Source: Tannerellaceae bacterium
Lineage (GTDB): Bacteria > Bacteroidota > Bacteroidia > Bacteroidales > Tannerellaceae
Direction of reading: 5' to 3'
Length of the DNA stretch: 34,082 nucleotides
Assembly (NCBI GenBank): GCA_021201295.1
Contig: JAJQFE010000051.1
Coordinates: 1-34,082, forward strand
In this document: piece after piece, positions 17,570 through 26,894 of the stretch
How the letters are laid out: each line of letters opens with the position of its first letter
How positions within the stretch are numbered: the stretch's first letter is position 1
Notes under the pieces: model-generated
The model's database searches: none
Told to the model about the DNA's origin: nothing
What the model saw: only the letters and a program-made list of their open reading frames with translations
Translations under genes and position numbers: made by a program

Positions 17570-18490
17570 TTAGATTAAATGGTTGATACCTAAAACTTCA
17601 CAAATAATAGCTTCACGGGCAAATAGTCCGTTACGGGCCTGTTGTATATAATATGCTTTTGGGCTGTCGTCCACATCGTAAGCAATTTCATTTACCCGTG
17701 GAAGAGGATGTAGGATGCGTAAGTTTTCCCGGCTGTTTTCCAGCATTTTGTTCCATAAAATATATACATTTTTCACTCGTTCATATTCTTCCAGGTCTGT
17801 AAAACGTTCTCTTTGAACCCGGGTCATGTAGAGAATATCCGATTGATTAATAATTTCTTCCGTAAAATCCGTATGTTCATAATATTTAATTCCTGACTGA
17901 TCACAAAAGTTTTTGTACTCATCCGGCATTCTTAATTCGTCCGGAGCAACAAAGTGGAATGTCGGATTAAAATGAGACATTCCGGCAATAAGAGAATGTA
18001 CGGTTCGTCCATATTTCAGGTCTCCTACCATAGTAATAGACAGATCTGTTAGCTTTCCTTGTGTCTGTTGAATAGAATAGAGGTCTAACAATGTCTGGGA
18101 AGGATGTTGGTTGGCTCCGTCTCCGGCGTTAATGATGGGAATATCTGTTAATTCGGATGCATACCGGGCCGCACCTTCCAGATAGTGTCTCATGATAATC
18201 AAATCCACATAATTGCTGACCATGAGAATCGTATCTTTCAGGGTTTCTCCTTTAGAAGAACTTGTGGTAGAAGCATCCTGAAAACCGATCACACGGCCTC
18301 CCAAACGGTTTATGGCTGTTTCAAAACTTAACCGGGTACGGGTTGAAGGTTCAAAAAACAGGGTAGCTGCTACCTTTCCTTCCAGAATTTTTCTATTAGG
18401 GTTCTCTTCAAATTTTCTGGCGTTTTCCAGGATGCGAAGAATATCCTCTTTCGAACATTGATTGATAGAAACTAAACTTTTACTTTTCAT
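17570..18490 (-). CDS. pyrB: Aspartate carbamoyltransferase catalytic subunit
   Basis: The 306-residue enzyme carries the carbamoyl-phosphate loop [12 protein letters not shown] (Ser-Thr-Arg-Thr at 49-52), the mobile SSSKGETL loop (77-84), [10 protein letters not shown] and HPLPRVNEI. It condenses carbamoyl phosphate and aspartate to N-carbamoylaspartate in the cytosol. Length is normal and all motifs are present. It leads a minus-strand run with pyrI, the flavin reductase and the PorT-like gene. Its leader of about 120 bases holds a promoter box, a 5' hairpin and a repeated decamer (see the regulatory entry). Confidence 0.98.
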   Translation of the reverse strand: MKSKSLVSINQCSKEDILRILENARKFEENPNRKILEGKVAATLFFEPSTRTRLSFETAINRLGGRVIGFQDASTTSSSKGETLKDTILMVSNYVDLIIMRHYLEGAARYASELTDIPIINAGDGANQHPSQTLLDLYSIQQTQGKLTDLSITMVGDLKYGRTVHSLIAGMSHFNPTFHFVAPDELRMPDEYKNFCDQSGIKYYEHTDFTEEIINQSDILYMTRVQRERFTDLEEYERVKNVYILWNKMLENSRENLRILHPLPRVNEIAYDVDDSPKAYYIQQARNGLFAREAIICEVLGINHLI

Positions 18491-18624
18491 TGCTGGTATT
18501 TATAAATTGACAATTAAAGATTGGTCTGAGCCCACTCATCCTTGACAATTAGGTATAATTATATATTCTGTTTCCTAGGATTGGCCACCTGTCGGGGAGC
18601 TATGGCAAACTTATGACAAATGTA
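18491..18624 (-). promoter_or_regulatory. pyrB promoter and leader
   Basis: On the minus strand 18624-18617 reads TACATTTG, an exact TAnnTTTG box. A transcript from about 18610 would have a 120-base leader. Right at its 5' end, GCCA (18606-18603) can pair with TGGC (18587-18584) around a CCCC/GG inner stem. The decamer TTGACAATTA (plus strand) occurs at 18507-18516 and again at 18542-18551, 35 bases apart. These could serve pyrimidine control, but no mechanism is demonstrated. Confidence 0.45.
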
Positions 18625-18630
18625 TAAAAA

Positions 18631-18654
18631 AGCGGGAACTATTTAGTTCCCGCT
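18631..18654. terminator. Intrinsic terminator after the alkaline phosphatase gene
   Basis: AGCGGGAAC (18631-18639) and GTTCCCGCT (18646-18654) form a perfect 9-bp GC-rich stem with a 6-base loop. On the minus strand it is followed by six T, so it terminates the alkaline phosphatase transcript ending at 18664, only 7 bases before the pyrB promoter box. Confidence 0.85.
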
Positions 18655-18663
18655 ATCATATTT

Positions 18664-20358
18664 TTATTTCAGATATTCTGCTAATTCAACTGGTAAATAA
18701 AACGTATCATTTGCATCTACATATACAATGACGGAATTAAGCCTGATCTCTTCACCGCCTTTTTTACCCATCGTAACGATATTGGTGAAAGGGTGAATAT
18801 TCATTTGCTTCTTTTTATTTTTTACAACCAGTGTTGGTGATCCTTTTTCGTCAACTGCAGGAGTCATTTCACAGGTATATTCTCTGAATACATCTGTATG
18901 TTTGGCAAAATGAGTATCTGTTAATTCATCCAGTTTTCCTTCTACACCAAACAGAGCACATAAATATTGATTCAGTTCTATATTAGAATATACGCCCTGT
19001 GGAATTGTTCCCTGTGGATGGTAGGCTGCCAGGAAAACCTCTTCACCTGTATGACCTCCTGTAGTAAAACCAAAACAGGTTTTTGATGTGAGTAACTGAG
19101 ACATAAAAGAAGTTAGAGAACCACTATATAATGATCCGGATAGACCGTCTGATGAACGCTCTCCCAGTGGAATCGGGCTATTAGTATAATCTTTACAATT
19201 ATATAAAGCCATTAATTCTTCTTCCGTAAGTTCAAAACCTGCATATTCCCGGAAAATAGCCTGTACTTCTGAAGCCGGGGAGCTGTTTACTTTTTTAGCA
19301 AATTCTTCTGCAGTCAGTTTGTATAAGGATAATTGGTGAAAAAGCTGATCTTTGGTTAATTTGTCATAACTGGTACAATGTCTTACTCCTAAGCTGATCC
19401 CGCTGTTACCATGGTCAGGAACGATCACAACCGCAGTTTCACCATTCTTACGGGCAAAATCCAGTGCCACTCCACAAGCACGGTCGAACGCTAAGAAATC
19501 TGTCACTATTCCGGCCGGATCATTAGCATGTGCTGCCCAGTCTACTTTACTTCCTTCTACCATCAGGAAGAACCCATTTTCATTCCGGGATAATTTCTCA
19601 ATAGCTATGCGTGTCATTTCTTCAAGAGCCGGTTCTTCTTCCGGATTACGGTCTATATCATATGCCATTTCACGATCACAGAAAAGAGCCCACATTTTGT
19701 TCTCCTTGTTAGTACGCATACCTTGTATGTCATTTTTATAAATGGTATAGCCGTTTGATAACAAATAATTTTCATTTTCCTGAGATAACAAAGATACGCC
19801 ACCTCCGATCACTACATCCAGATCATTATGTACCATTTGCGGAGCGATCCAGTCATAACGTCCCCGTTGATAGCTATGTGCTGCACAGTCAGCCGGGGTT
19901 GCATGGGGAAATTCACAGGTAAAAACTAATCCTGCTGCTTTATTATGCACTAATTGCCCTGCCTCCAGTACAGTAATCAACGGTTGATAAGCTTTTGCCG
20001 GATCCATAGGATAAATGTCATTCGCCGGATCACTCACCGGATAGGTGGATACATATCCTGTTAAGCTGGGGTAACCCGTCATATAACAGGAAGTGGTAGG
20101 CGCAGAATCACCGATAGGCGCATTGGATGAATGGGTAATTACAGTGCCACACATATAGGGATCAATGTTCAACCGGGGTTGGTCCGGATTAGTATACCAT
20201 TGAAGCCAGCGGGCAATAGAAACAGTAGGTAAGGAGGTCCCGTCCGGGATCATTACGATCACATTTTTTACAGGCTTTATATCTTTAGGCTCGATTATTG
20301 CCTGTGCCGGCATAATGATAATCGCCAGTAAGAGTAAAAATGCCATTGTTCTTTTCAT
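18664..20358 (-). CDS. Secreted alkaline phosphatase (PhoA family)
   Basis: The 564-residue protein has a signal peptide (MKRTMAFLLLLAIIIMPAQA, cut near residue 20), so it acts in the periplasm or outside. The PF00245 active site is clear: Asp39 in MIPDG, the nucleophile Ser85 in GDSAPTT, and metal ligands in GSKVDWAAHAND, VIVPDHGNSG and TTGGHTGEE. It would hydrolyse phosphate monoesters using zinc and magnesium. About 100 residues between VPDHGN and TTGGHTG form an insert longer than in E. coli PhoA, as in other Bacteroidota enzymes. It lies 28 bases downstream of the M24 peptidase gene and is probably cotranscribed. No Pho box was recognised. Confidence 0.93.
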   Translation of the reverse strand: MKRTMAFLLLLAIIIMPAQAIIEPKDIKPVKNVIVMIPDGTSLPTVSIARWLQWYTNPDQPRLNIDPYMCGTVITHSSNAPIGDSAPTTSCYMTGYPSLTGYVSTYPVSDPANDIYPMDPAKAYQPLITVLEAGQLVHNKAAGLVFTCEFPHATPADCAAHSYQRGRYDWIAPQMVHNDLDVVIGGGVSLLSQENENYLLSNGYTIYKNDIQGMRTNKENKMWALFCDREMAYDIDRNPEEEPALEEMTRIAIEKLSRNENGFFLMVEGSKVDWAAHANDPAGIVTDFLAFDRACGVALDFARKNGETAVVIVPDHGNSGISLGVRHCTSYDKLTKDQLFHQLSLYKLTAEEFAKKVNSSPASEVQAIFREYAGFELTEEELMALYNCKDYTNSPIPLGERSSDGLSGSLYSGSLTSFMSQLLTSKTCFGFTTGGHTGEEVFLAAYHPQGTIPQGVYSNIELNQYLCALFGVEGKLDELTDTHFAKHTDVFREYTCEMTPAVDEKGSPTLVVKNKKKQMNIHPFTNIVTMGKKGGEEIRLNSVIVYVDANDTFYLPVELAEYLK

Positions 20359-20386
20359 GATTATTATAAATTAAATATTTTATGTA

Positions 20387-21562
20387 TTAAGATAATTCTA
20401 TAATATCTTCTTTAAAAATGGTTAGTTTTTCTAAGCCTTTTTCTGTTACAAGAAAACTATTCTCTATTCCTACAGCGCCTATACCTGGGATAACAAACTT
20501 TGGTTCTAAGGCAAATACCATATGGGGTTCCAGTACTTCTTTGGAACGTGGAGTAAGGACCGGGAGTTCATTGATTTGTATTCCTATTCCATGACCTACA
20601 AATTTAGCCTGTTGTTTAGTACCCATAAAATAGGCGGATAATCCCTCTTTTTCAGCTAGCCCTGCGGCAATGGTATATAGTTCTGAACAGGGAGTTCCCG
20701 GTTTGGCAATTTGTTCTATTTCCTGCTGGATCGCTAAAGAAACCTGATGAGCTTTATAAGCCAGACCGGATAGTTTTCCAACAGAAAACACACGGGTCAT
20801 ATCTGTCATATAGGCACTGAAATTACCAGCCATATCTACCATAATAGCGGTTCCATCTTTTAATACAGTTCCATTTGCTCCGATAGGTAGAGAAGGATTC
20901 ATTCCTTCTCCACCCAAAGCAAAGTTAAAAGGAGAAGGATACTCCGCATTTTCACCAGCTAAAATACTTCCCATATAGATATCCATATTGGATCCGAAAG
21001 TACGGAACAGGCCGATAGAACCGTTTTTACGCATTTTTCTTTCTATTTCATTCTGAAATTCCAGATCTGTCATTCCTACACGAAAACAGGAAGATATTTC
21101 CGCATACGTTTCCGCATGTTTGCGGGCAGAGAAACGAAATTGTTCGATTTCAGCCGGCGTTTTTATGGAGCGCATTTTCCGTAACAGGGCTGTTGCATTT
21201 CCTGTTTCTTTGGGTTGAAAAACAGCCTGCAGGCGAATATATTCATTATAAGGAATTTCATCTCCTTCCATAAGCAGTTTTTCCGGCATGGCTATTCCAT
21301 TTTCTGTGAAGATGTCTGCTATTTGTTCCGGCTTGCGGATATAAAATAAATTTTTACCTGTTAATCCGTTTGGACGTTTAATAAAGAAAAAGGGTTTTCC
21401 TTCCTGAGGAAGGTAGAAATAGCCATTAAAGATCCGGCCGGTTACATAAAAGAGATTTACATCTATTGTAAGTAAGCAACCATCCATTCCTATTTGTTGC
21501 ATAGTTTTTTGTATCCAGTTCCATTTCAGTTCTATATCTTCTGCAAGATCCTGTTGTATCAT
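20387..21562 (-). CDS. M24-family Xaa-Pro aminopeptidase-like protein
   Basis: The 391-residue cytosolic protein has an N-terminal creatinase-like domain (about 1-150) and a pita-bread metallopeptidase domain. The five metal ligands are visible in order: Asp in VDMAGN, Asp in MTDMTRVF, His in FVGHGIGI, Glu in LEPKF and Glu in GIENSF. It should remove N-terminal residues next to proline or act as a related dipeptidase. It lacks a signal peptide. The promoter box at 21600-21607 lies 38 bases upstream, and the alkaline phosphatase gene follows closely. Confidence 0.9.
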   Translation of the reverse strand: MIQQDLAEDIELKWNWIQKTMQQIGMDGCLLTIDVNLFYVTGRIFNGYFYLPQEGKPFFFIKRPNGLTGKNLFYIRKPEQIADIFTENGIAMPEKLLMEGDEIPYNEYIRLQAVFQPKETGNATALLRKMRSIKTPAEIEQFRFSARKHAETYAEISSCFRVGMTDLEFQNEIERKMRKNGSIGLFRTFGSNMDIYMGSILAGENAEYPSPFNFALGGEGMNPSLPIGANGTVLKDGTAIMVDMAGNFSAYMTDMTRVFSVGKLSGLAYKAHQVSLAIQQEIEQIAKPGTPCSELYTIAAGLAEKEGLSAYFMGTKQQAKFVGHGIGIQINELPVLTPRSKEVLEPHMVFALEPKFVIPGIGAVGIENSFLVTEKGLEKLTIFKEDIIELS

Positions 21563-21599
21563 ATTATTAAAACTCTATATTATCGGTTTATTTTATCCA

Positions 21600-21607
21600 C
21601 AAATTTA
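21600..21607 (-). promoter_or_regulatory. -7 box for the M24 peptidase-alkaline phosphatase transcript
   Basis: The minus strand reads TAAATTTG, an exact TAnnTTTG match 38 bases before the ATG at 21562. The -33 element was not clear. Confidence 0.45.
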
Positions 21608-21817
21608 ACAGATAATCTTATAAATTCCTTCATTTCGTTTTGATAAAATATTTTATTAAAGAATTCATGGGATAGATAGAAAAGTAAACTGAATTTTGTC
21701 TCCTATTCATTTGCAACTGTCAGTTTTTTCTTAATATTGTTCTACCGATATAGAATCTATTGTTGGGGTAATACTGTTTTCCAATACTATATATCAACTT
21801 AAAAAACAGAAAAATAA

Positions 21818-22174
21818 ATGACTAAAATTCAGGAATATCTGGCAACTCTGCCGGAAGAGAAAAAAGAATTATTTACTCCTGTTTTTGGGACTGTAGATAA
21901 ATTTTATGTAGTGGTTTACCTGGTTACCCGGAATGAACATATAACCGACCAGGAGAAGCCGGATAGATATGAAGATCGTTTACAGGTAATCCGTCAGATT
22001 CGTTCCGGAATAAAAAAACTGGTGGATTCTTATGGATTAGCCGGAGAAGATATATTGGCAGATATAGCCAGTGATTATTTTGAGGATTATGTGAATTACC
22101 GGTGCATAGAATTGAATATGGAAAATGAAGACTTTATTCAAATTATTAAAAGAATACCCAATAAATTAGAATAG
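21818..22174 (+). CDS. Hypothetical 118-residue acidic protein
   Basis: I do not recognise this protein. It starts MTKIQEYLATLPEEKKELF and is predicted mostly helical and acidic, with charged stretches (EKPDRYEDRLQVIRQIRSG, DYFEDYVNY) and no signal peptide, membrane helix or cysteine motif; one Cys lies near residue 93. Codon use resembles that of its neighbours and the frame is well filled, so it is likely real. It sits alone between a divergent M24 gene and the AGCS symporter gene 130 bases downstream. The stop is TAG. Partnership with the symporter is possible but unproven. Confidence 0.7.
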   Translation: MTKIQEYLATLPEEKKELFTPVFGTVDKFYVVVYLVTRNEHITDQEKPDRYEDRLQVIRQIRSGIKKLVDSYGLAGEDILADIASDYFEDYVNYRCIELNMENEDFIQIIKRIPNKLE

Positions 22175-22268
22175 TTTATTTAGTTGCTAAATGCTTGTAA
22201 TTCGGGTTTTAATGCGACTAAATGTGTGTAAAATATTTCAAATGATTGCTTTTTGTTTTGAATGTTCT

Positions 22269-22276
22269 TATCTTGC
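22269..22276 (+). promoter_or_regulatory. Near-consensus -7 box for the AGCS symporter gene
   Basis: TATCTTGC differs from TAnnTTTG in its last two positions. A TTTTG lies about 10 bases upstream, closer than the usual -33 spacing, so this is a weak call. It lies 29 bases before the ATG chosen at 22306. Confidence 0.25.
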
Positions 22277-22305
22277 AGGATTCAAAATCAGATAGGATAA
22301 ACAAT

Positions 22306-23970
22306 ATGCAGGAATTTAATGCTCTACTTTCTCTCATTGATTCTTATATCGGAGGAGCTCAATGGTTTGTAATGTTACTTTTGGGAACGGGTTTATTCTT
22401 TACTATTTATCTTCGCTTTCCCCAAATACGTTTTTTCCGGCATGCTATTCATGTATTGATAGGAAGATATGATAAAAAAGATCATATCGGGGATACTTCA
22501 CACTTTCAGGCTTTATCTACGGCCCTCTCCGGTACGGTCGGGACCGGAAATATTGCCGGGGTAGCTCTTGCCATCCATTTAGGAGGTCCTTCAGCTTTGT
22601 TCTGGATGTTGATGACTGCTGTTTTTGGTATGACTACTAAAATGGCGGAGGTAACTCTTTCTCATAAGTACCGGGAACAGATGAAAGACGGAACTATTTC
22701 CGGTGGTCCTATGCATTATATGAAAAATCGTTTGCACATGCCTTGGTTGGCAACTATTTTTGCTGTTGCCACTATTTTTTCTTCCTTTGGAACAGGCAGT
22801 CTTCCTCAGATCAATAGTATTTCCAATGCTGTATTCTCGGCATTTGGAATAGCACATTATATTACTGGAATAGTATTAAGTATCTTGTTAGCATTAATTA
22901 TAATAGGAGGCATTAAGCGAATTGCGCTGGTTTCAGAAAAGTTGGTCCCTTTTATGGCTATTATTTATATAATAGGAGCTATTAGTGTCTTACTTTTTAA
23001 TTATGAAAATTTAATTCCGGCTTTCTTATCTATTTTTACGAATATTTTTAGTGGTACTGCAGTAACAGGTGGTTTTTTAGGTGCTACTGTGATGTGGGCT
23101 TTTAACCGGGGAGTGAATCGGGGACTTTTTTCCAATGAAGCAGGACAGGGATCAGCACCTATTGCACATGCTGCTGCCAGAACTGAAGAGCCGGTAGCGG
23201 AAGGCATGGTGGCTTTATTAGAACCTTTTATTGATACTATTGTTATTTGTTCTCTTACCGGATTAGTTATTCTTTCTTTCGGCGTCTGGAACCATAAATA
23301 TGAAAATCAGTTTCAACAGACCGATCTGTTCATAATTGCCAGAACTTATGACGAAAATATTCCGGAAGATCAGGCGGTAGTCTCTGATTATGTTCTTGGG
23401 AAAATCGACCTGCCGCTTTATAATGGAGAATTAATGGTTGAAAACGGAAATATTATTTCTTCCGGAATTACTTTGGTACATGCCCGTTCTTTTGCTGAAG
23501 ATGTTCGGGTTAATCAGGCAGGAACTCTATATAGTGGTACTATAACTGTAAAAGAGGGACAGTTGGATCCGGGAATGATTACTTCGGGACAAATCACTTT
23601 AACAGGAAAATCTTTATTGCATTCGGCTCCTTTGTCAACAGAAGCTTTTAAAAAAGGTTTTTTCGGTGATTGGGGACAATATATTATCCCTTTATCTTTA
23701 TTATTGTTTGCTTTCACTACCAGTATCGCCTGGTCTTATTATGGAAGTAGGGCAGTTATCTACTTATGGGGACTCAAATATGTAAAATGGTTTAATGTTA
23801 TTTATGTAATCACCTATTTCCTGGCTTCTTTTATGGATACTACTATTGTATGGACCTTTTCCGGGATTACTGTTGCCTTAATGACTTTGCCTAATCTGAT
23901 TGGTATTTTATTATTACATAAAGAAGTAAGGAGTTCTATTAAAGAATATACCAGGAAGATACTACATTAA
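22306..23970 (+). CDS. AGCS-family sodium:alanine/glycine symporter with a large soluble insert
   Basis: This 554-residue inner membrane protein imports alanine or glycine with sodium. Family motifs are [62 protein letters not shown] and [13 protein letters not shown] chose the ATG at 22306 ([12 protein letters not shown]) because earlier in-frame codons encode no family sequence. Between two membrane segments, about residues 330-450 form a beta-rich, mostly soluble insert ([30 protein letters not shown]) absent from the classical enterobacterial members. I believe similar long versions occur in Bacteroidota. The frame is intact. Confidence 0.9.
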   Translation: MQEFNALLSLIDSYIGGAQWFVMLLLGTGLFFTIYLRFPQIRFFRHAIHVLIGRYDKKDHIGDTSHFQALSTALSGTVGTGNIAGVALAIHLGGPSALFWMLMTAVFGMTTKMAEVTLSHKYREQMKDGTISGGPMHYMKNRLHMPWLATIFAVATIFSSFGTGSLPQINSISNAVFSAFGIAHYITGIVLSILLALIIIGGIKRIALVSEKLVPFMAIIYIIGAISVLLFNYENLIPAFLSIFTNIFSGTAVTGGFLGATVMWAFNRGVNRGLFSNEAGQGSAPIAHAAARTEEPVAEGMVALLEPFIDTIVICSLTGLVILSFGVWNHKYENQFQQTDLFIIARTYDENIPEDQAVVSDYVLGKIDLPLYNGELMVENGNIISSGITLVHARSFAEDVRVNQAGTLYSGTITVKEGQLDPGMITSGQITLTGKSLLHSAPLSTEAFKKGFFGDWGQYIIPLSLLLFAFTTSIAWSYYGSRAVIYLWGLKYVKWFNVIYVITYFLASFMDTTIVWTFSGITVALMTLPNLIGILLLHKEVRSSIKEYTRKILH

Positions 23971-24131
23971 AACTAACCGTTTAAGCAAACTCTTTCTACT
24001 TTTATATCTCTTTTTCTGTGGGTTTTGAAAAGATACTTTATTTTTGTCTTTTCTAGAAAAGTTTGTGGGGTTTTTTTATAAAAAATATCTTCTCACTACT
24101 TCATCGTATTTCCTTAGAAATACATATCCCG

Positions 24132-24139
24132 TATATTTG
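24132..24139 (+). promoter_or_regulatory. -7 box for the kinase/REC-Hpt pair
   Basis: TATATTTG is an exact TAnnTTTG match 62 bases before the ATG at 24202. The 230-base gap upstream also has a weak hairpin (GAAAAGA/TCTTTTC) that may end the symporter transcript. Confidence 0.45.
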
Positions 24140-24201
24140 CTTTAAAAACTCTTCCCCTTTAACTTACCTATAAAAAACTGATCCATTGAAACTGTATTAT
24201 C

Positions 24202-25571
24202 ATGTTAGAAAAACATTTACAAAAACTTGTTTATAAAATCCTGTTTGGATATTTTGCTATTATCATCATGACAGGTGCAGTCGCTGTATATTTATTAGTT
24301 TCTTTTATTCGGTTTTTTCCGGATGATGAACACGAAGAAATTTTTATGCAAAGGAATTATGCTATTCAGAAACTTTATTCGGCTTTACGTGACGGAGAGA
24401 TGGGTCTCCGGGGGAAAGATGACCTTGTATTATATCCTGTTAATCAGTTGATTGAAGACGTTAGACGGGAAACAGAAATTCTTTATTATTTATCGAAGGA
24501 GGATTCTGTCCAGAAAAAGAAAATAGAAAAAATCCGGAGTCTAATAAATGAAAAAAAGAGTATACTTCAGTTACTTTCCCTTTCTGTTCTCACCCAGTCT
24601 TCGATTTATAATAACTTATATAATAATCTATTTTATACAACAGAAATTCAGAATCTGCTTTTGGAAATACAACATACAGAAATAAATCAGATCAATAGTT
24701 TGTCTAAGTCCTGGAAAACAGAATTTTTAATACTTTTAAAAAAGCAATAGGTATTTCATATGTATATATTATTATTACTTTATACCTGCTTTATTATTTG
24801 TTCCGGGAACTTAACAGAGCCACCCGTTACCAATATAATCTTGCGAAATCAAAAGAGTTTGCAGAAAGAGTAGCTATACATGAAAGGAAACTGATCTTCA
24901 AAATAAGTCATGACCTGCGAACTCCGCTACGTTCTGTTCTTGAATATATTAAGTTGTTGAATAAAAAAGAAAATAAAAGTACTTCTGATACAAAAATATT
25001 GGAACATATGACTCATACAATTCAGCATGCTCTTTTACTGGTAAATAATTTACTTGAGTTTCATTCTTCCAATTTGAATGAAACTCCTGTTCCGGCCTCT
25101 ATCCCTTTTAATGTATACATTTTATTCAATGATATTTATGAAAGTTTTAAGCCTTTGGCTCAAAGTAAAGGATTAGATTTTTATTATCATACTCCGGGTA
25201 AAGATAATCCATTTTGTAACGGGGACTATGTAGGAGACCCGGTACGTATAAGGCAATGTGTAGAGAATCTGATTTCTAATGCTATTAAATTTACTCCAAA
25301 AGGAAAAATTGAATTATTTGTACGTATTGTTTCAGAATATAAAAGTGATAATACGCTTTCTATTATTTTGAGAGATGAAGGCCCGGGTATTCCGGAAGAT
25401 AAAATTGGTTATGTTTTTCAGGAATTTACCCGCTTAGAACATGCTAAAGGTACGGAAGGCTTTGGATTAGGTCTTTCTGTCACTTGTCATTTATTAAAAC
25501 AGATGAATGGAAAGATCATTTGCCGTAGTCCTTATGGCAGAGGTGCGAATTTTGTGTCTCTTTACCTCTAA
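24202..25571 (+). pseudogene. Membrane sensor histidine kinase, frameshifted at a T run
   Basis: When repaired, this is a 456-residue sensor kinase: a membrane helix at about 14-36 (ILFGYFAIIIMTG), a helical periplasmic domain to about 175, a second helix (IGISYVYIIITLYLLYYLF), then H-box SHDLRTPLRS, N-box ENLISNAIKF, G1 DEGPGIP and G2 GFGLGLS. The acceptor His is present. The frame breaks at 24724-24728, where five T occur; six T would give KTEFFNTFKKAIGISYV and join the parts. As written, the sensor half ends at TAG 24748-24750 before the second membrane helix, leaving a kinase half without an obvious start. Its TAA overlaps the ATG of the REC-Hpt gene. The ligand is unknown. The 24198-24201 region shows no strong Shine-Dalgarno site. 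Confidence 0.85.
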
Positions 25572-26343
25572 TGGCAAAAGATCATATCCATAACCCCGAA
25601 AAGGAAACTCTTCGGGTCGACCGTGAAATCAGATGTCTGTTTGTGGATGATGACCCAATTCAGTTAGAACTTTACAAAAAACTCAAACGCTTGGTTTTTA
25701 TTCATGTAGATATCTGCAGGAATCCGGAAGATGTGGAAGATTTTCTTTTTACCCGTTGTTTTGATATTATTTTACAGATATTCATATGCCTGTTATAAAT
25801 GGCTATACTTTATTAAAAAGAATTCGTACCAGTGGGACTTATAGAGCGAGATTTATTCCTGTAATTGCTTTATCCGGAGATACAAATTCTCGCGGAGGAG
25901 ATACGGATGAATATTCATTTACTGGTTTGTTGAATAAAATGTTCACCATAGAAGAATTTATTCGGTTAATAAATGAAATATGTTTTCATAACATTTATAA
26001 TGATACGGAAATAAATTTAGCTTCTCTTATTTCTTTTACCGGAGATGATCCGGAAGAAATCTCTGATATACTAAAGAAATTTACTCAGACTACCCGTGAG
26101 GATATTGAAAAGTTAAACCAATATTTATCTGAAAAGAAAAAGGAAGAAATAAAACAAATCTGTCATCGCCTGTCTTCCAGTCTGAATTTAGTAACAAATA
26201 AGAAATCTTTCTGGTATATGGAACGTATTATGAAAAAATTCGATACCATGTCAGAACAGGAGTGGAAAGAAATTGTCGCGGAAGTTAGCCATATACTTAC
26301 CATCCTGGTACTAAAAATAGAATCTTCTGAGTTTCTTAAATAA
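25571..26343 (+). pseudogene. Receiver-Hpt phosphorelay protein, frameshifted at a T run
   Basis: The repaired 257-residue protein has a receiver domain (about 20-135) with the acidic triplet Asp26-28 (VDDDP), acceptor Asp in FTDIHMP, Ser in ALSGD and Lys in LNKMF (Met replaces the usual Pro). A C-terminal Hpt domain carries the likely phospho-His in ICHRLSSSLN. There is no DNA-binding output domain. The frame breaks at 25770-25773, where four T occur; a fifth restores DIIFTDIHMPVINGY. TAA of the kinase gene and this ATG overlap (TAATG), so they are coupled: the pair looks like a hybrid kinase split in two. The final target of the phosphoryl group is not in the window. Confidence 0.82.
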
Positions 26344-26503
26344 AGTGTGGAAATATTTCCCAGTATGTAGATATTTTCTACAAAAAAGCAAAAAGGTATA
26401 CATCCGGTAATAATTTATTTTGATGTGTATTTTTTTGGTAATTAGTTATTTATAATAATAAGTGGAGCGAAGTAATTTTTTTGGCATACTATTTATAAGT
26501 AAG

Positions 26504-26611
26504 AATGTAGATTCGTTATTATACGTTTCTACATTTAACTGAGAGCGATCTTTCCCATAGAAAGATCCTATGTTTTTGAAGGAGGCCGCTTTCTGCAAGG
26601 GAAGTGGCCTC
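26504..26611 (+). ncRNA. Three-hairpin structured element, possible small RNA or leader
   Basis: Three stems follow one another in a 550-base gene-free gap. The first pairs AATGTAGA (26504-26511) with TCTACATT (26528-26535). The second pairs GATCTTT (26547-26553) with AAAGATC (26561-26567) around a 7-base loop. The third is a 12-bp stem with two wobbles, from 26582-26593 to 26600-26611, followed by TGTTTATTT, terminator-like. No open frame occurs here. The order (two hairpins then a terminator) fits a short transcript of about 110-130 bases on the plus strand. I do not recognise a known RNA family. It could instead be the 3' end of the REC-Hpt transcript. The rest of the gap 26344-26894 is AT-rich with only the promoter at 26803-26834. 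Confidence 0.45.
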
Positions 26612-26802
26612 TGTTTATTTACTGACTATCTATAAACGGATTTTATTTTCTAGTAAGAAAAAATTATCTTCTTGTTAGTTTTTTAACAAACATATATGTG
26701 TTTTAAAACACATCAGGAAATCTGGTCGTTAAGTCAATTATTTGTAAATCAGGTATTTTTATTGAAAATTATGTTCAAATTGTTAATGAGTTTATAACGT
26801 AA

Positions 26803-26834
26803 TTTGTTTTTTTAATATTTAAATGATATATTTG
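26803..26834 (+). promoter_or_regulatory. Full Bacteroidota promoter of the glycogen operon
   Basis: TTTG at 26803-26806 and TATATTTG at 26827-26834 are separated by 20 bases, the best complete -33/-7 pair in the window. The predicted leader is about 54 bases before the ATG at 26895. Confidence 0.65.
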
Positions 26835-26894
26835 ATACTCCTTAATTGGTTACATTTTGATAGTAAAATATAACTTAAAAACACAAATCGTTTT

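Noticed and set aside
24724-25773. Phase-variable homopolymer switching of the kinase pair
   Set aside because: Runs of four and five T are too short for frequent slippage.
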